From: Shewanella sp. HN-41
GTDB taxonomy: Bacteria > Pseudomonadota > Gammaproteobacteria > Enterobacterales > Shewanellaceae
Direction of reading: 5' to 3'
DNA: 64,000 nucleotides
Assembly (NCBI RefSeq): GCF_000217915.1
Contig: NZ_AFOZ01000017.1
Span: 124,001 to 188,000 of the forward strand
A model generated the notes under the pieces. It was not told where the DNA came from and searched no databases. It saw only the letters and a list, made by a program, of their open reading frames with translations. A program made the translations under genes and the position numbers. How positions within the stretch are numbered: position 1 is the first letter of the stretch; the number at the start of each line of letters is the position of its first letter. This document shows, in pieces, positions 27,892 to 37,106 of the stretch.

Positions 27892-28503
27892 GTGATCCAA
27901 GGCGATAACAGCGTGCCCTATGAACTTGAGTTACAAGCTCGTTTACTCGAATGGATAATCCAAGACAGTGAGCGCTCTAGGGTGCTCCAGCTTGCCGCAC
28001 AGTGCGCGGCAGCATATACCCTCCCGCAGTGGTGCCTTGCTGCGGGTTTTGTCCGTAATCTGGTATGGGATCGCTTGCATGGTTTTGAGTCGAGCCCACT
28101 AAACGATATTGATCTCATTTACTATTGCCCGCTAGACACTCGTCCTGAACGGGATAGGGCAATTGAAGCCTATCTATACCGGCTAGCGCCTGAGTTGCCT
28201 TGGTCGGTAAAAAATCAGGCTCGGATGCATCTTAAAAATCGTGATGCTCCCTATATTTCCTGTCTTGACGCTATGGCCCATTGGCCCGAGTTAGAAACCG
28301 CAGTGGGTATTTGTTACTCACCCAATGGACTGACGTGCGCTGACAGTATTAAATCTCCCTATATGCTTATCACTCCCTTCGGCTTGCAATCACTCTTTGC
28401 ACTGAAATTAAGCCCTAATCCCCGCAGGGCATTAGCAGTATGCCAGCGAAGGATCGCCGCTAAAGGCTGGCTTAGTCGATATCCTCTCCTCTGCCTCGCA
28501 TAA
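27892..28503 (+). CDS. Nucleotidyltransferase-like family protein
   Basis: 203 residues, GTG start just after maiA, so probably cotranscribed. The segment WCLAAGFVRNLVWDRLHGF followed by LNDIDLIYY is the pattern of a minimal nucleotidyltransferase fold (G.G.VRN then DxD). This family is common and uncharacterised (COG3575-like from memory). There is no link to aromatic catabolism beyond position. Confidence 0.7.
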   Translation: MIQGDNSVPYELELQARLLEWIIQDSERSRVLQLAAQCAAAYTLPQWCLAAGFVRNLVWDRLHGFESSPLNDIDLIYYCPLDTRPERDRAIEAYLYRLAPELPWSVKNQARMHLKNRDAPYISCLDAMAHWPELETAVGICYSPNGLTCADSIKSPYMLITPFGLQSLFALKLSPNPRRALAVCQRRIAAKGWLSRYPLLCLA

Positions 28504-28858
28504 CGATGTTCTGTTGGTCACATTTTCATCTGCATGGGTTCTTCACGGGTAAAATACCACCGCGATTTTGAACATAGCTGTGTAGCTTAAATGTTAAATC
28601 GTTTTTATGGCACTACCCATATCGAGGAGGTTTAGTGGTGGCTAATTAAAGTGCTGGTTCACAAAAAATGAACCTGTATTATCAATAAATGTTCACATTG
28701 CGTGATCAAGATCCCATGTATCATACCTAAAAATAAGTACAACGGCGCACCTTTGATTTGGATCAATAAAGCAGTCGCGTTTCTCTGGCAGTGTAGGCCT
28801 CAATTGTTAAGGATGTAATACAAAACAAAAACCTATGTTGTACATATGGAGTATGATG
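28504..28858. other. ompW promoter region
   Basis: No ORF. It contains a perfect FNR-type box at 28753 and a good ribosome site (GGAG, 28848-28851). Confidence 0.5.
28753..28766. promoter_or_regulatory. FNR/EtrA box upstream of ompW
   Basis: TTGAT-TTGG-ATCAA is a perfect match to the FNR consensus, about 93 bases before the start codon. ompW is oxygen-regulated through FNR in other enterics. Confidence 0.75.
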
Positions 28859-29503
28859 ATGAATAAAACGACTGTTTCAACACTGATCGCTGCCACCCTT
28901 TTAGCCGCTGGTTTTACTGCTTCTGTATCGGCTCACCAAGCAGGCGATATTATCGTTCGTGCAGGTGCTGTTGTTGTTGCGCCGAATGAATCAAGTGATG
29001 ATGTAGCGGGTAACGGCGAGTTCCAAATTAGCAATAACACTCAATTGGGTTTGAACTTTGGTTATATGCTGACCGATAACTTTGGGGTCGAGTTATTAGC
29101 GGCTACACCATTCAGCCATGACGTTTCTTTAAAAGGTGTAGGTAAGATTGCCGAAACCAAACAGTTACCACCCACCTTAGTGGCTCAATATTACTTTGGT
29201 GATGCTCAGTCTAAATTACGTCCATATGTGGGCGTTGGTGTGAACTACACTAACTTCTTCGACAATGAATTTACCAATGATTTGAATGGTGCGTTAACTG
29301 ATTTAAGCATGAGCACTTCTTGGGGCTTAGCAGCTCAGGTCGGTTTAGATTACCAAGTGAGTAAAAACTGGTTAGTGAACGCTTCTGTGTGGTATGCACA
29401 AATTAGCAGTGATGTGAAGTTTAAATTAGCGGGCGACACTGTGGTAATCGATACAGATATAAACCCATGGGTTTATATGGTCAGCGTAGGTTACACTTTC
29501 TAA
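28859..29503 (+). CDS. ompW: Outer-membrane protein OmpW
   Basis: About 214 residues. It has a signal peptide (MNKTTVSTLIAATLLAAGF...VSA) and then an 8-strand barrel with family features (HQAGDIIVRAGAVVVAPN, NTQLGLNFGYMLTDNFGVELLAATPF, KLRPYVGVGVNYTNFF, final WVYMVSVGYTF). OmpW forms a small hydrophobic channel in the outer membrane. ATGs at 28853 and 28856 are in frame, but GGAG is 7 bases from 28859. The FNR-type box suggests induction when oxygen is low. Confidence 0.92.
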   Translation: MNKTTVSTLIAATLLAAGFTASVSAHQAGDIIVRAGAVVVAPNESSDDVAGNGEFQISNNTQLGLNFGYMLTDNFGVELLAATPFSHDVSLKGVGKIAETKQLPPTLVAQYYFGDAQSKLRPYVGVGVNYTNFFDNEFTNDLNGALTDLSMSTSWGLAAQVGLDYQVSKNWLVNASVWYAQISSDVKFKLAGDTVVIDTDINPWVYMVSVGYTF

Positions 29504-29523
29504 TCTACGGATCAGATAAGCGT

Positions 29524-29549
29524 AAAAAAGGAGCCTTAGGCTCCTTTTT
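29524..29549. terminator. Bidirectional terminator between ompW and the SDR gene
   Basis: AAAAAAGGAGCC-TTA-GGCTCCTTTTT. Confidence 0.85.
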
Positions 29550-29597
29550 CGTTTCTGCATTTTTTATCGCGCCATGTTCCATTCAAGCTAAGTCAGT

Positions 29598-30341
29598 TTA
29601 GTGCTTTGGCTTTTTAGCCTTCCAGTGGCGGGTGTTATAGATAAATTCCGGTAATAGCTTAGTGAGCCAAGCCACTAGGCGCCAGCGTTTGGTCACATAG
29701 ACGCGGCGTTTACCTTGTTTCATCGCCTTGATGATTTGCGCCGCAACCTGTGGCAATGGCGCAAGCCACATCGCACTTTGCTGCATCGCGGCTTTATCGA
29801 GCAAACCTAATTGGATATCGGTAATCGTAATAGGCAACTTAAGACGCTGGGCATGCATACTTAAGCCCTCAAGGTAATTTTGCCCAAAGGCCTTTGAGGC
29901 ATGATAGGCCACACTCGGGCCGCCGCGTAAACCCGCAATCGAATTGATTGCCGCCAGTTGCCCGTAACCTTGCTCGCGAAATAGTCTAAAAGCCGTATTG
30001 CAGATAGCAGCAAAACCTCGCACATTAACGTCGATAATATCCTGCTCCGGCAGCCAAGGCAGCTCGGGGTCGTAGCTATTAAGGCCAGTATTGACTAAGA
30101 CTAAATGAGCGCCACCTAGGCTATGCCAAACGGTTTCAAGTTGCTTGATAATGGCTTGAGGCTGGTCTATCTGCAGTGCAAATACTTGTACTTTTGTCGG
30201 TAATGCTGAGGCAAACTCCCTTAGCGATTCTGGATCTTGAGCAAATAAGGCTAATTCAACCTGTTGATCTGCCAGTTGCTTTGCAAGTTCACGGCTTAAA
30301 TGTGAGCTAGCGCCCACAATTATCGCAGTTGCTTGGGTCAT
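29598..30341 (-). CDS. SDR-family oxidoreductase
   Basis: 247 residues of the classical short-chain dehydrogenase type. The N-terminal IVGASSHLSRELAKQLA holds the nucleotide-binding glycines/serines; LVNTG is the NNAG-like motif, and the catalytic Ser (INSIAG) and YHASK are present. The C-terminus has a basic, partly hydrophobic tail (RRVYVTKRWRLVAWLTKLLPEFI) as in membrane-associated SDRs. The substrate is unknown. It is convergent with ompW. Confidence 0.85.
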   Translation of the reverse strand: MTQATAIIVGASSHLSRELAKQLADQQVELALFAQDPESLREFASALPTKVQVFALQIDQPQAIIKQLETVWHSLGGAHLVLVNTGLNSYDPELPWLPEQDIIDVNVRGFAAICNTAFRLFREQGYGQLAAINSIAGLRGGPSVAYHASKAFGQNYLEGLSMHAQRLKLPITITDIQLGLLDKAAMQQSAMWLAPLPQVAAQIIKAMKQGKRRVYVTKRWRLVAWLTKLLPEFIYNTRHWKAKKPKH

Positions 30342-30458
30342 AGGTTTTTCGGCAACGAAATGGTGGCTTATGATAGGAAGATATGTTCAGCAAGACAAGA
30401 TTTATAGCATAGACATATGGACATCCAGAAGTCTTTATGTATGATTAGGAGAAACAAA

Positions 30459-30893
30459 ATGAGTCAATGGTTAAACTTGAGTGTGCTGATCTCTGTGGTG
30501 CAAAAATTTACCACAATCGCATTAATCGCCGTAGCGGGTCTGTTGGCAGGCTGTGCAACCCCCAATGCGGTGGTCGAGATCAAAGGCGAGGCCATGTACC
30601 GCGAGCGAATTGCGTTACCCAGCGAAGCCAAACTTATCGTTCAGCTACTCGATGTGTCTAAAATGGATGTGCCAGCCGTCGTGATGGCGGAACGTGTGGC
30701 TCAAGGGGCGCAAACCCCAACACAGTTTAGTTTTACTATGGGGCGGGATCAGTTTGAAACTGGGCATACCTATGCCGTAGGTGCAAGGATAATGCTCGGT
30801 GATAAGTTATTGTTTATTAATACTCAAGCCTATCACATTGATCTCAACGCCACTGAGCCAATGATGATACTGCTAGAGAAAATCGGTGGCTAG
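30459..30893 (+). CDS. YbaY-family lipoprotein
   Basis: About 144 residues. Lipoprotein signal with lipobox LLAGC, followed by one compact beta domain (VVEIKGEAMYRERIALPSEAKL, VQLLDVSKMD, FSFTMGRDQFETGHTYAVGARI) characteristic of YbaY/'type III secretion pilotin-like' lipoproteins. Its role is not established. ATG at 30459 is preceded by AGGAGA; the frame is open upstream to 30417 but lacks a ribosome site there. Confidence 0.8.
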   Translation: MSQWLNLSVLISVVQKFTTIALIAVAGLLAGCATPNAVVEIKGEAMYRERIALPSEAKLIVQLLDVSKMDVPAVVMAERVAQGAQTPTQFSFTMGRDQFETGHTYAVGARIMLGDKLLFINTQAYHIDLNATEPMMILLEKIGG

Positions 30894-30961
30894 TTAGCGC
30901 TCAGAAGTGAGCTGACATACGCGCCGAACCCGTTGGTATTTACGAGCAAAAGAGGCGCGGT

Positions 30962-31903
30962 ATGCCGGTTAAAATTCCAGATCATCTGCCCGCGGCAGGG
31001 GTTTTAGAGTCAGAAAATATTTTCGTGATGTCCGAAACGCGGGCGGCGAATCAGGATATCAGGCCGATGAAGGTGCTGATCCTGAACCTTATGCCCAATA
31101 AAATCGAGACAGAAACCCAGCTGTTGCGTTTACTCGGTAACACGCCGCTGCAGGTGGATGTGGACCTATTGCGCATTCACGATAAAGAATCCAAACACAC
31201 CCCCATAGATCATATGAATACCTTCTACCGTGACTTTGAGGATGTGCGCCACAAAAACTACGATGGCCTGATCATTACAGGGGCGCCGCTGGGGCAAATC
31301 GATTTTGAAGATGTGGTCTATTGGGACCATATTCGTGAAATTATCGATTGGTCCCAGGCCCATGTCACCTCAGTGCTGTTTTTATGTTGGGCGGCCCATG
31401 CGGGGTTATATCATCTCTATGGTTTACATCGAAAAATACTGCAGCAAAAGCGCTCTGGTGTGTTCGTGCACCGTCGCACTTGCCAGCATTTCCCGTTGCT
31501 ACGTGGTTTTGACGATGAATTTTTTGCACCCCATTCCCGTTTTGCCGAAATGGACCTAGAAGAAATTAGACAACATCCACAGTTGCAAGTGCTTGCCGAA
31601 TCCGCTGAGGCGGGGGCCTATCTGGTGCTCAGCCGTAATAATCGCAACTTGTTTGTGATGGGTCATCCTGAATATCAAAAATCGACCTTAAATGATGAAT
31701 ACCACAGGGATTTGGCCCAGGGCTTAAATCCGAATGTGCCACAAAATTACTATCGTAATAACGACCCTGAAGCCGAAGCGATTGCCCGCTGGCACAGCCA
31801 CGGTAGCCTGCTGGTCAGTAACTGGCTCAATTATTACGTTTACCAGTTAACCCCCTACGATTTAAGTGATATGACGGCGATGACACCGTGGGAGTCGCGT
31901 TAA
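30962..31903 (+). CDS. metA: Homoserine O-succinyltransferase MetA
   Basis: 313 residues, the family length. Catalytic Cys in [16 protein letters not shown] (~residue 142), catalytic His and Glu in [12 protein letters not shown] (~235-237), and [21 protein letters not shown] near the N-terminus. It activates homoserine with succinyl-CoA (or acetyl-CoA in some relatives) for methionine synthesis. It stands alone; no clear MetJ box was found. Confidence 0.95.
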   Translation: MPVKIPDHLPAAGVLESENIFVMSETRAANQDIRPMKVLILNLMPNKIETETQLLRLLGNTPLQVDVDLLRIHDKESKHTPIDHMNTFYRDFEDVRHKNYDGLIITGAPLGQIDFEDVVYWDHIREIIDWSQAHVTSVLFLCWAAHAGLYHLYGLHRKILQQKRSGVFVHRRTCQHFPLLRGFDDEFFAPHSRFAEMDLEEIRQHPQLQVLAESAEAGAYLVLSRNNRNLFVMGHPEYQKSTLNDEYHRDLAQGLNPNVPQNYYRNNDPEAEAIARWHSHGSLLVSNWLNYYVYQLTPYDLSDMTAMTPWESR

Positions 31904-32094
31904 CTCATTGTTTAAACATTTCTTTTTATGAGTTCACATGGATGTGACTTAAGGTAGTACTCAAAGGTATGTAATTTATATATCCCTTAGATCCAACTTT
32001 CCACGCTTAACACCTCCTAATCCCCACTTTGCTGTAAATCCTTGCTGACATTTCCACCCGAGAAAATCTGCACATTAGACCAAGGAATACTTGC

Positions 32095-32110
32095 TTTACG
32101 TTCGCGTAAA
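32095..32110. promoter_or_regulatory. Palindromic operator, copy 3 (atoB operon)
   Basis: TTTACG-TTCG-CGTAAA, a perfect 6+4+6 palindrome, 82 bases before atoB. Its form resembles operators of LiuR, the MerR-type regulator of branched-chain amino-acid catabolism (from memory). Confidence 0.6.
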
Positions 32111-32192
32111 CGTCAGAGTGGTTTTAATGTCGATTTTTTTAACGTCCCGAGACTAGCACTAGGCTTAGTGGTCAATTTAGGTTGGAGTTTCC

Positions 32193-33383
32193 ATGAGTAC
32201 TGAACAGTTACATCAAGATATCGTTATCGTTGCTGCTAAACGCACCCCTATGGGGGGATTTCAGGGATGTTTATCATCCGTTGCATCGCCAATCTTAGCC
32301 GCGACAGCGATTAAAGGCTTGTTAGCCGATACCCAATTGGCGGGTGAACATATCGATGAAGTCTTGATGGGCTGCGTATTACCCGCAGGCTTAGGTCAAG
32401 CGCCAGCGCGCCAGGCAACTTTAGGCGCTGGATTGCCCTTATCTGTTGGGGCGACCACAGTGAACAAGGTCTGTGGTTCAGGCATGAAGACGGTCATGTT
32501 AGCCCACGATTTGATCAAAGCGGGCAGTGCAAAAGTGGTGATCGCTGGCGGCATGGAAAGCATGAGCCAAGCACCGTATCTCTTGGATAAAGCGCGTAGC
32601 GGCATGCGTATGGGTCACGGCAAAATGCTCGACCATATGTTCTTAGACGGTCTTGAAGATGCCTACACGGGTGGCGCCATGGGGACTTTTGCCCAGAAAA
32701 CCGCCGATGAATACGGTATTACCCGCGAGCAGATGGACGCTTTTGCCCTCAGCTCGCTCGAAAAGGCCAACGCCGCGATTAACTCGGGTGCCTTTAAAGC
32801 CGAAATCACTCCCGTTACGGTCAGCGACCGCCGTGGTGATGTGACTATCGATACCGACGAGCAACCCGGTAATGCCCGCCCTGAAAAAATTCCCACGCTG
32901 CGTCCAGCCTTTACTAAAGATGGCACTATCACGGCGGCAAACTCGAGCTCTATTTCCGATGGTGCTGCGGCATTAATGCTGACTTCACGTGCTGAAGCTG
33001 ACCGTTTAGGCTTAACCGTGTTAGCCACCATCAAAGGCCACACCACCCATGCCCAAGCTCCTTCGCTATTTACCACTGCTCCTGTTGGCGCTATGGCGAA
33101 ATTGCTGGCTAATGTCGGTTGGTCAACGGATGAAGTGGATCTGTTTGAGATCAACGAAGCCTTCGCTATGGTGACTATGCTTGCCGTGTCTGAACTGGGT
33201 TTAGATATCGCTAAGGTTAACGTTAATGGCGGTGCCTGCGCCTTAGGTCATCCTATTGGCTGCTCGGGTTCACGTTTGTTGGTGACCCTAATTCATGCAT
33301 TAAAAGCCCGCGGACTTAAGCGTGGCGTCGCCTCGCTGTGTATCGGCGGTGGTGAAGCGACGGCGATGGCTATCGAGGTTTAA
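32193..33383 (+). CDS. atoB: Acetyl-CoA C-acyltransferase (thiolase)
   Basis: 396 residues. The thiolase catalytic set is intact: NKVCGSGMKT (nucleophilic Cys ~91), NEAFA, and CALGHPIGCSGSR (His and second Cys). First gene of a plus-strand operon for isoleucine and valine breakdown. Here it probably cleaves 2-methylacetoacetyl-CoA to acetyl-CoA and propionyl-CoA, and may also act on acetoacetyl-CoA from tyrosine and leucine. GGAG is well placed before the ATG. Confidence 0.9.
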   Translation: MSTEQLHQDIVIVAAKRTPMGGFQGCLSSVASPILAATAIKGLLADTQLAGEHIDEVLMGCVLPAGLGQAPARQATLGAGLPLSVGATTVNKVCGSGMKTVMLAHDLIKAGSAKVVIAGGMESMSQAPYLLDKARSGMRMGHGKMLDHMFLDGLEDAYTGGAMGTFAQKTADEYGITREQMDAFALSSLEKANAAINSGAFKAEITPVTVSDRRGDVTIDTDEQPGNARPEKIPTLRPAFTKDGTITAANSSSISDGAAALMLTSRAEADRLGLTVLATIKGHTTHAQAPSLFTTAPVGAMAKLLANVGWSTDEVDLFEINEAFAMVTMLAVSELGLDIAKVNVNGGACALGHPIGCSGSRLLVTLIHALKARGLKRGVASLCIGGGEATAMAIEV

Positions 33384-33514
33384 TCGCTAAGGTTTTAGTT
33401 AAATCAACAAGGCTTAAATCAACAAGACGGGCTAGCAAGGGCAATCACTTCCCTCGAGGATAATCATAATATCGCACCGCTAGCCTATCACTCTACAAGG
33501 AAAAGGATTGCAAC

Positions 33515-35013
33515 ATGACCACACAAGTAAAGCATTACATTGACGGCGAGTTTATCCAAGGTACTGGTACATCACAGATTATTGTCACCAACCCCGCGAA
33601 TAATTCGCCGATTGCCGTGATTAATGCCGCCACTAGCGACGAAGTCCACGCCGCGATTGCCAGCGCCAAACTCGCCTTTAAAACCTGGAAAGAAGTGCCC
33701 GTATCTGAACGTGCACGTGTCATGTTGCGTTATCAACATCTGCTAAAAGAACATCACGATGAACTAGCGACCATTCTTGCAAAGGAACCGGTAAAACCTT
33801 CGAAGATGCCAAGGGCGATGTATGGCGCGGTATCGAAGTCGCTGAACACGCCTGTAACGTGGCGTCATTATTGATGGGCGAAACCGTTGAGAACGTCGCG
33901 CGTTCAATCGACACTTACAGCTACACTCAACCTCTGGGTGTGTGTGCCGGTATTACGCCATTTAACTTCCCTGCGATGATCCCATTATGGATGTTCCCAC
34001 TGGCGATTGCCTGCGGTAACACCTTTATTTTAAAGCCTTCAGAACAAGATCCTATGACGCCGCAGCGTTTGGTTGAGTTGTTTGTTGAGGCCGGAGCCCC
34101 TAAGGGCGTGTTGCAATTAGTGCATGGTGATAAAACTGCCGTGGATATTCTGCTGGCCGATCCTGCGATTAAAGCAATTTCCTTCGTCGGCTCAGTAGCT
34201 GTGGGCCAATATATCTATAAAACCGGTACCGATAACTTAAAGCGCGTACAAGCCTTTGCGGGCGCGAAAAACCACTGCGTGATTATGCCTGATGCGAATA
34301 AACAGCAAGTGATCAATAACTTAGTTGGTGCATCTGTGGGTGCAGCAGGGCAGCGCTGTATGGCGATTTCGGTGGCCGTGTTTGTGGGTGCCGCGAAAGA
34401 ATGGATCCCAGAGTTAAAAGAAGCCTTAGCCAAAGTTCGCCCAGGTTTATGGGACGATAAGGCAGCGGGTTATGGTCCGGTTATCAGCCCTGCGGCCAAG
34501 GCGCGGGTGCTTAAACTTATCGCCCAAGGTAAAGCCGAAGGCGCCGAGTGTTTACTCGACGGCAGCGATTTTACCGTGGAAGGTTACGAGTCCGGCAACT
34601 GGATTGGCCCAACCATGTTCGATAAAGTCACCACCGACATGAGCATCTATAAGGAAGAAATCTTCGGCCCAGTACTGTGCTGCATGGAATCTGATTCATT
34701 AGAAGCGGCTATCGAGTTAGTCAACGCTAGCCCTTACGGTAATGGCACATCTATCTTTACCGCCAGCGGCGCGGCAGCCCGTAAATATCAACACGAAATC
34801 GAAGTTGGCCAAGTCGGGATTAACGTGCCTATTCCTGTGCCATTGCCTTTCTTCTCCTTCACGGGTTGGAAGGGCAGTTTCTACGGTGATCAACATGCCT
34901 ACGGTAAGCAAGCTGTACGTTTCTATACCGAGACTAAGACCATCACTTCCCGTTGGTTCGAGTCCGATATTGCCGTGGCCTCAACGCCAAATATGAGCAT
35001 TAACCTACGCTAA
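33515..35013 (+). pseudogene. mmsA: Methylmalonate-semialdehyde dehydrogenase MmsA, interrupted by a 1-base deletion
   Basis: The two frames (33515-33874 and 33859-35013) together make one ALDH of about 499 residues. The N-part ends normally at ATILAKE; with one A added to GAACC at 33785-33786 it continues [21 protein letters not shown] into the second frame. The catalytic Cys is present in [10 protein letters not shown], with FVGS and the family end [13 protein letters not shown]. The enzyme turns methylmalonate semialdehyde into propionyl-CoA, the end of the valine route encoded by the following genes. Because the rest of the pathway is intact, a sequence error is more likely than real loss. 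Confidence 0.9.
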
Positions 35014-35102
35014 GCTCGGTGATTGCCCTAAAACACGGCGCCCTTAGGCGCCGCCCTATGTTATTCAATAAAGAAGTGACCACAGAGTCATAGGAGAGCC
35101 AG

Positions 35103-36260
35103 ATGGATTTTAATTTCAACGATGACCAACGCCAATTTGCCGATCTGGCGCGCCAGTTTGCCGCGGAAGAGTTAACCCCGTTTGCCGCCAAGTGGGATGA
35201 AGAACATCATTTCCCCAAAGACGTGATCCAAAAAGCCGGTGAACTGGGTTTTTGCTCACTCTATTCGCCAGAATCCGAAGGCGGCATGGGCCTATCACGC
35301 CTCGATGCCTCGATTATTTTTGAAGAGCTTGCCAAGGGTTGCACCGCGACCACAGCCATGTTGACTATTCACAATATGGCCACTTGGATGGTGACAACGT
35401 GGGGGACAGAAACCTTACGTCAGACTTGGTCTGAGCCGTTAACCACAGGGCAGATGTTAGCGTCATACTGTTTAACTGAGCCGGGCGCGGGTTCGGACGC
35501 CGCATCACTGCAAACCAAAGCGGTGCGTGACGGCGATGAATATGTGATTTCGGGTTCGAAAATGTTTATCTCGGGCGCGGGTGCAACTGAATTACTGGTC
35601 GTGATGTGCCGCACAGGCCAAGCTGGACCTAAGGGGATTTCAGCCATTGCGATTCCGGCGGATGCCGCTGGTGTTATCTACGGTAAGGCCGAAGATAAAA
35701 TGGGCTGGAATGCCCAGCCAACTCGTCAAATCACCTTTGAAAACGTACGCGTGCCAGTGGCCAACTTGCTCGGTGAAGAAGGCCAAGGTTTTACCTTTGC
35801 AATGAAAGGCTTAGATGGCGGACGTATCAATATCGCTACCTGTTCAGTGGGGACGGCGCAGGCAGCACTTGAGCGCGCCACTCAATATATGAATGAGCGG
35901 CAGCAATTTGGTAAGCCGCTGGCGGCATTCCAAGCGCTACAATTTAAGCTTGCCGATATGGCAACTGAGTTAGTAGCGGCGCGACAAATGGTCCGTCTCG
36001 CAGCCTTTAAACTCGATAGCGGCGATCCTGAAGCTACCGCCTACTGTGCCATGGCGAAACGTTTTGCCACCGATGTGGGTTTTCAAGTCTGTGATGCGGC
36101 GCTGCAAATCCATGGTGGATATGGTTATATCAGAGAGTACCCGCTGGAACGTCATTTCCGCGATGTGCGTGTACACCAGATTTTAGAAGGCACCAACGAA
36201 ATTATGCGCTTAATTATCGCCCGTCGTTTGCTCGATGAAAATGCAGGACAAATCCTGTAA
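35103..36260 (+). CDS. Acyl-CoA dehydrogenase (probable isobutyryl-CoA dehydrogenase)
   Basis: 385 residues with the FAD and substrate motifs AYCLTEPGAGSDAASL, GWNAQPTRQITFENVRVP and the catalytic Glu of QILEGTNEIMRL. Position between mmsA and the enoyl-CoA hydratase/hydroxyisobutyryl-CoA hydrolase pair suggests it oxidises isobutyryl-CoA (valine) and perhaps 2-methylbutyryl-CoA (isoleucine). GGAGA sits before the ATG. Exact chain specificity cannot be read from sequence. Confidence 0.9.
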   Translation: MDFNFNDDQRQFADLARQFAAEELTPFAAKWDEEHHFPKDVIQKAGELGFCSLYSPESEGGMGLSRLDASIIFEELAKGCTATTAMLTIHNMATWMVTTWGTETLRQTWSEPLTTGQMLASYCLTEPGAGSDAASLQTKAVRDGDEYVISGSKMFISGAGATELLVVMCRTGQAGPKGISAIAIPADAAGVIYGKAEDKMGWNAQPTRQITFENVRVPVANLLGEEGQGFTFAMKGLDGGRINIATCSVGTAQAALERATQYMNERQQFGKPLAAFQALQFKLADMATELVAARQMVRLAAFKLDSGDPEATAYCAMAKRFATDVGFQVCDAALQIHGGYGYIREYPLERHFRDVRVHQILEGTNEIMRLIIARRLLDENAGQIL

Positions 36261-36332
36261 ATTTTCCCTTTCAATGGGGAAGTTAGGATTTGGCGATAAC
36301 ACATTGGCAAAAACATAAAGGAGTCGATAAAG

Positions 36333-37106
36333 ATGGAATATTTAGTTGAACGTATCGAAGGCCATACGGCCATTCTGACGATGAATAATCCGCCAGCAAA
36401 CACTTGGACCGCAGAGAGTTTGCAGGCGCTTAAAGCTAAAGTGCTTGAGCTGAATGCCAATAAAGAGATTTACGCCTTAGTACTCACAGGGCAAGGGCAA
36501 AAGTTCTTCTCCGCCGGTGCCGATTTAAAGCTGTTTGCCGACGGTGATAAAGGCAATGCGGCGACGATGGCAAAGCACTTTGGTGAAGCCTTTGAAACCT
36601 TAAGTCAATTTCGCGGTGTGTCGATTGCGGCGATCAACGGCTACGCCATGGGCGGCGGCTTAGAAGTGGCACTCGCCTGTGATATCCGGATCGCCGAAAT
36701 CCAAGCTGTGATGGCCTTACCCGAAGCAACCGTGGGTTTATTACCCTGCGCGGGCGGCACCCAGAATCTGACCGCATTAGTCGGTGAAGGTTGGGCTAAG
36801 CGGATGATTTTATGCGGCGAACGTATCGATGCGACTCAGGCATTGAATCTACGTTTAGTCGAAGAAGTGGTCGAAACTGGCGAAGCGCTCAATGCGGCCA
36901 TTGCCCTTGCAGCGAAAGTGGCGAACCAAAGTCCGAGCAGCGTAACCGCCTGTAAAACCCTTATCCAAGCGGGCCGAACTATGGCGCGTAGCCAGGCATT
37001 GCCGATTGAGCGTGAATTATTTGTCGGACTATTTGATACTGAAGATCAGGCCGAAGGCGTGAATGCGTTTTTGGGTAAACGTAAAGCTGATTGGAAGAAC
37101 CGCTAA
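36333..37106 (+). CDS. Enoyl-CoA hydratase
   Basis: 257 residues of the crotonase fold. The oxyanion-hole segment FFSAGADLKLF and the two catalytic glutamates (GGGLEVALACD, LPEATVGLLPCAGGTQ) are present. In this operon it should hydrate methacrylyl-CoA (valine) and tiglyl-CoA (isoleucine). Its stop shares a base with the start of the next gene. Confidence 0.92.
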   Translation: MEYLVERIEGHTAILTMNNPPANTWTAESLQALKAKVLELNANKEIYALVLTGQGQKFFSAGADLKLFADGDKGNAATMAKHFGEAFETLSQFRGVSIAAINGYAMGGGLEVALACDIRIAEIQAVMALPEATVGLLPCAGGTQNLTALVGEGWAKRMILCGERIDATQALNLRLVEEVVETGEALNAAIALAAKVANQSPSSVTACKTLIQAGRTMARSQALPIERELFVGLFDTEDQAEGVNAFLGKRKADWKNR

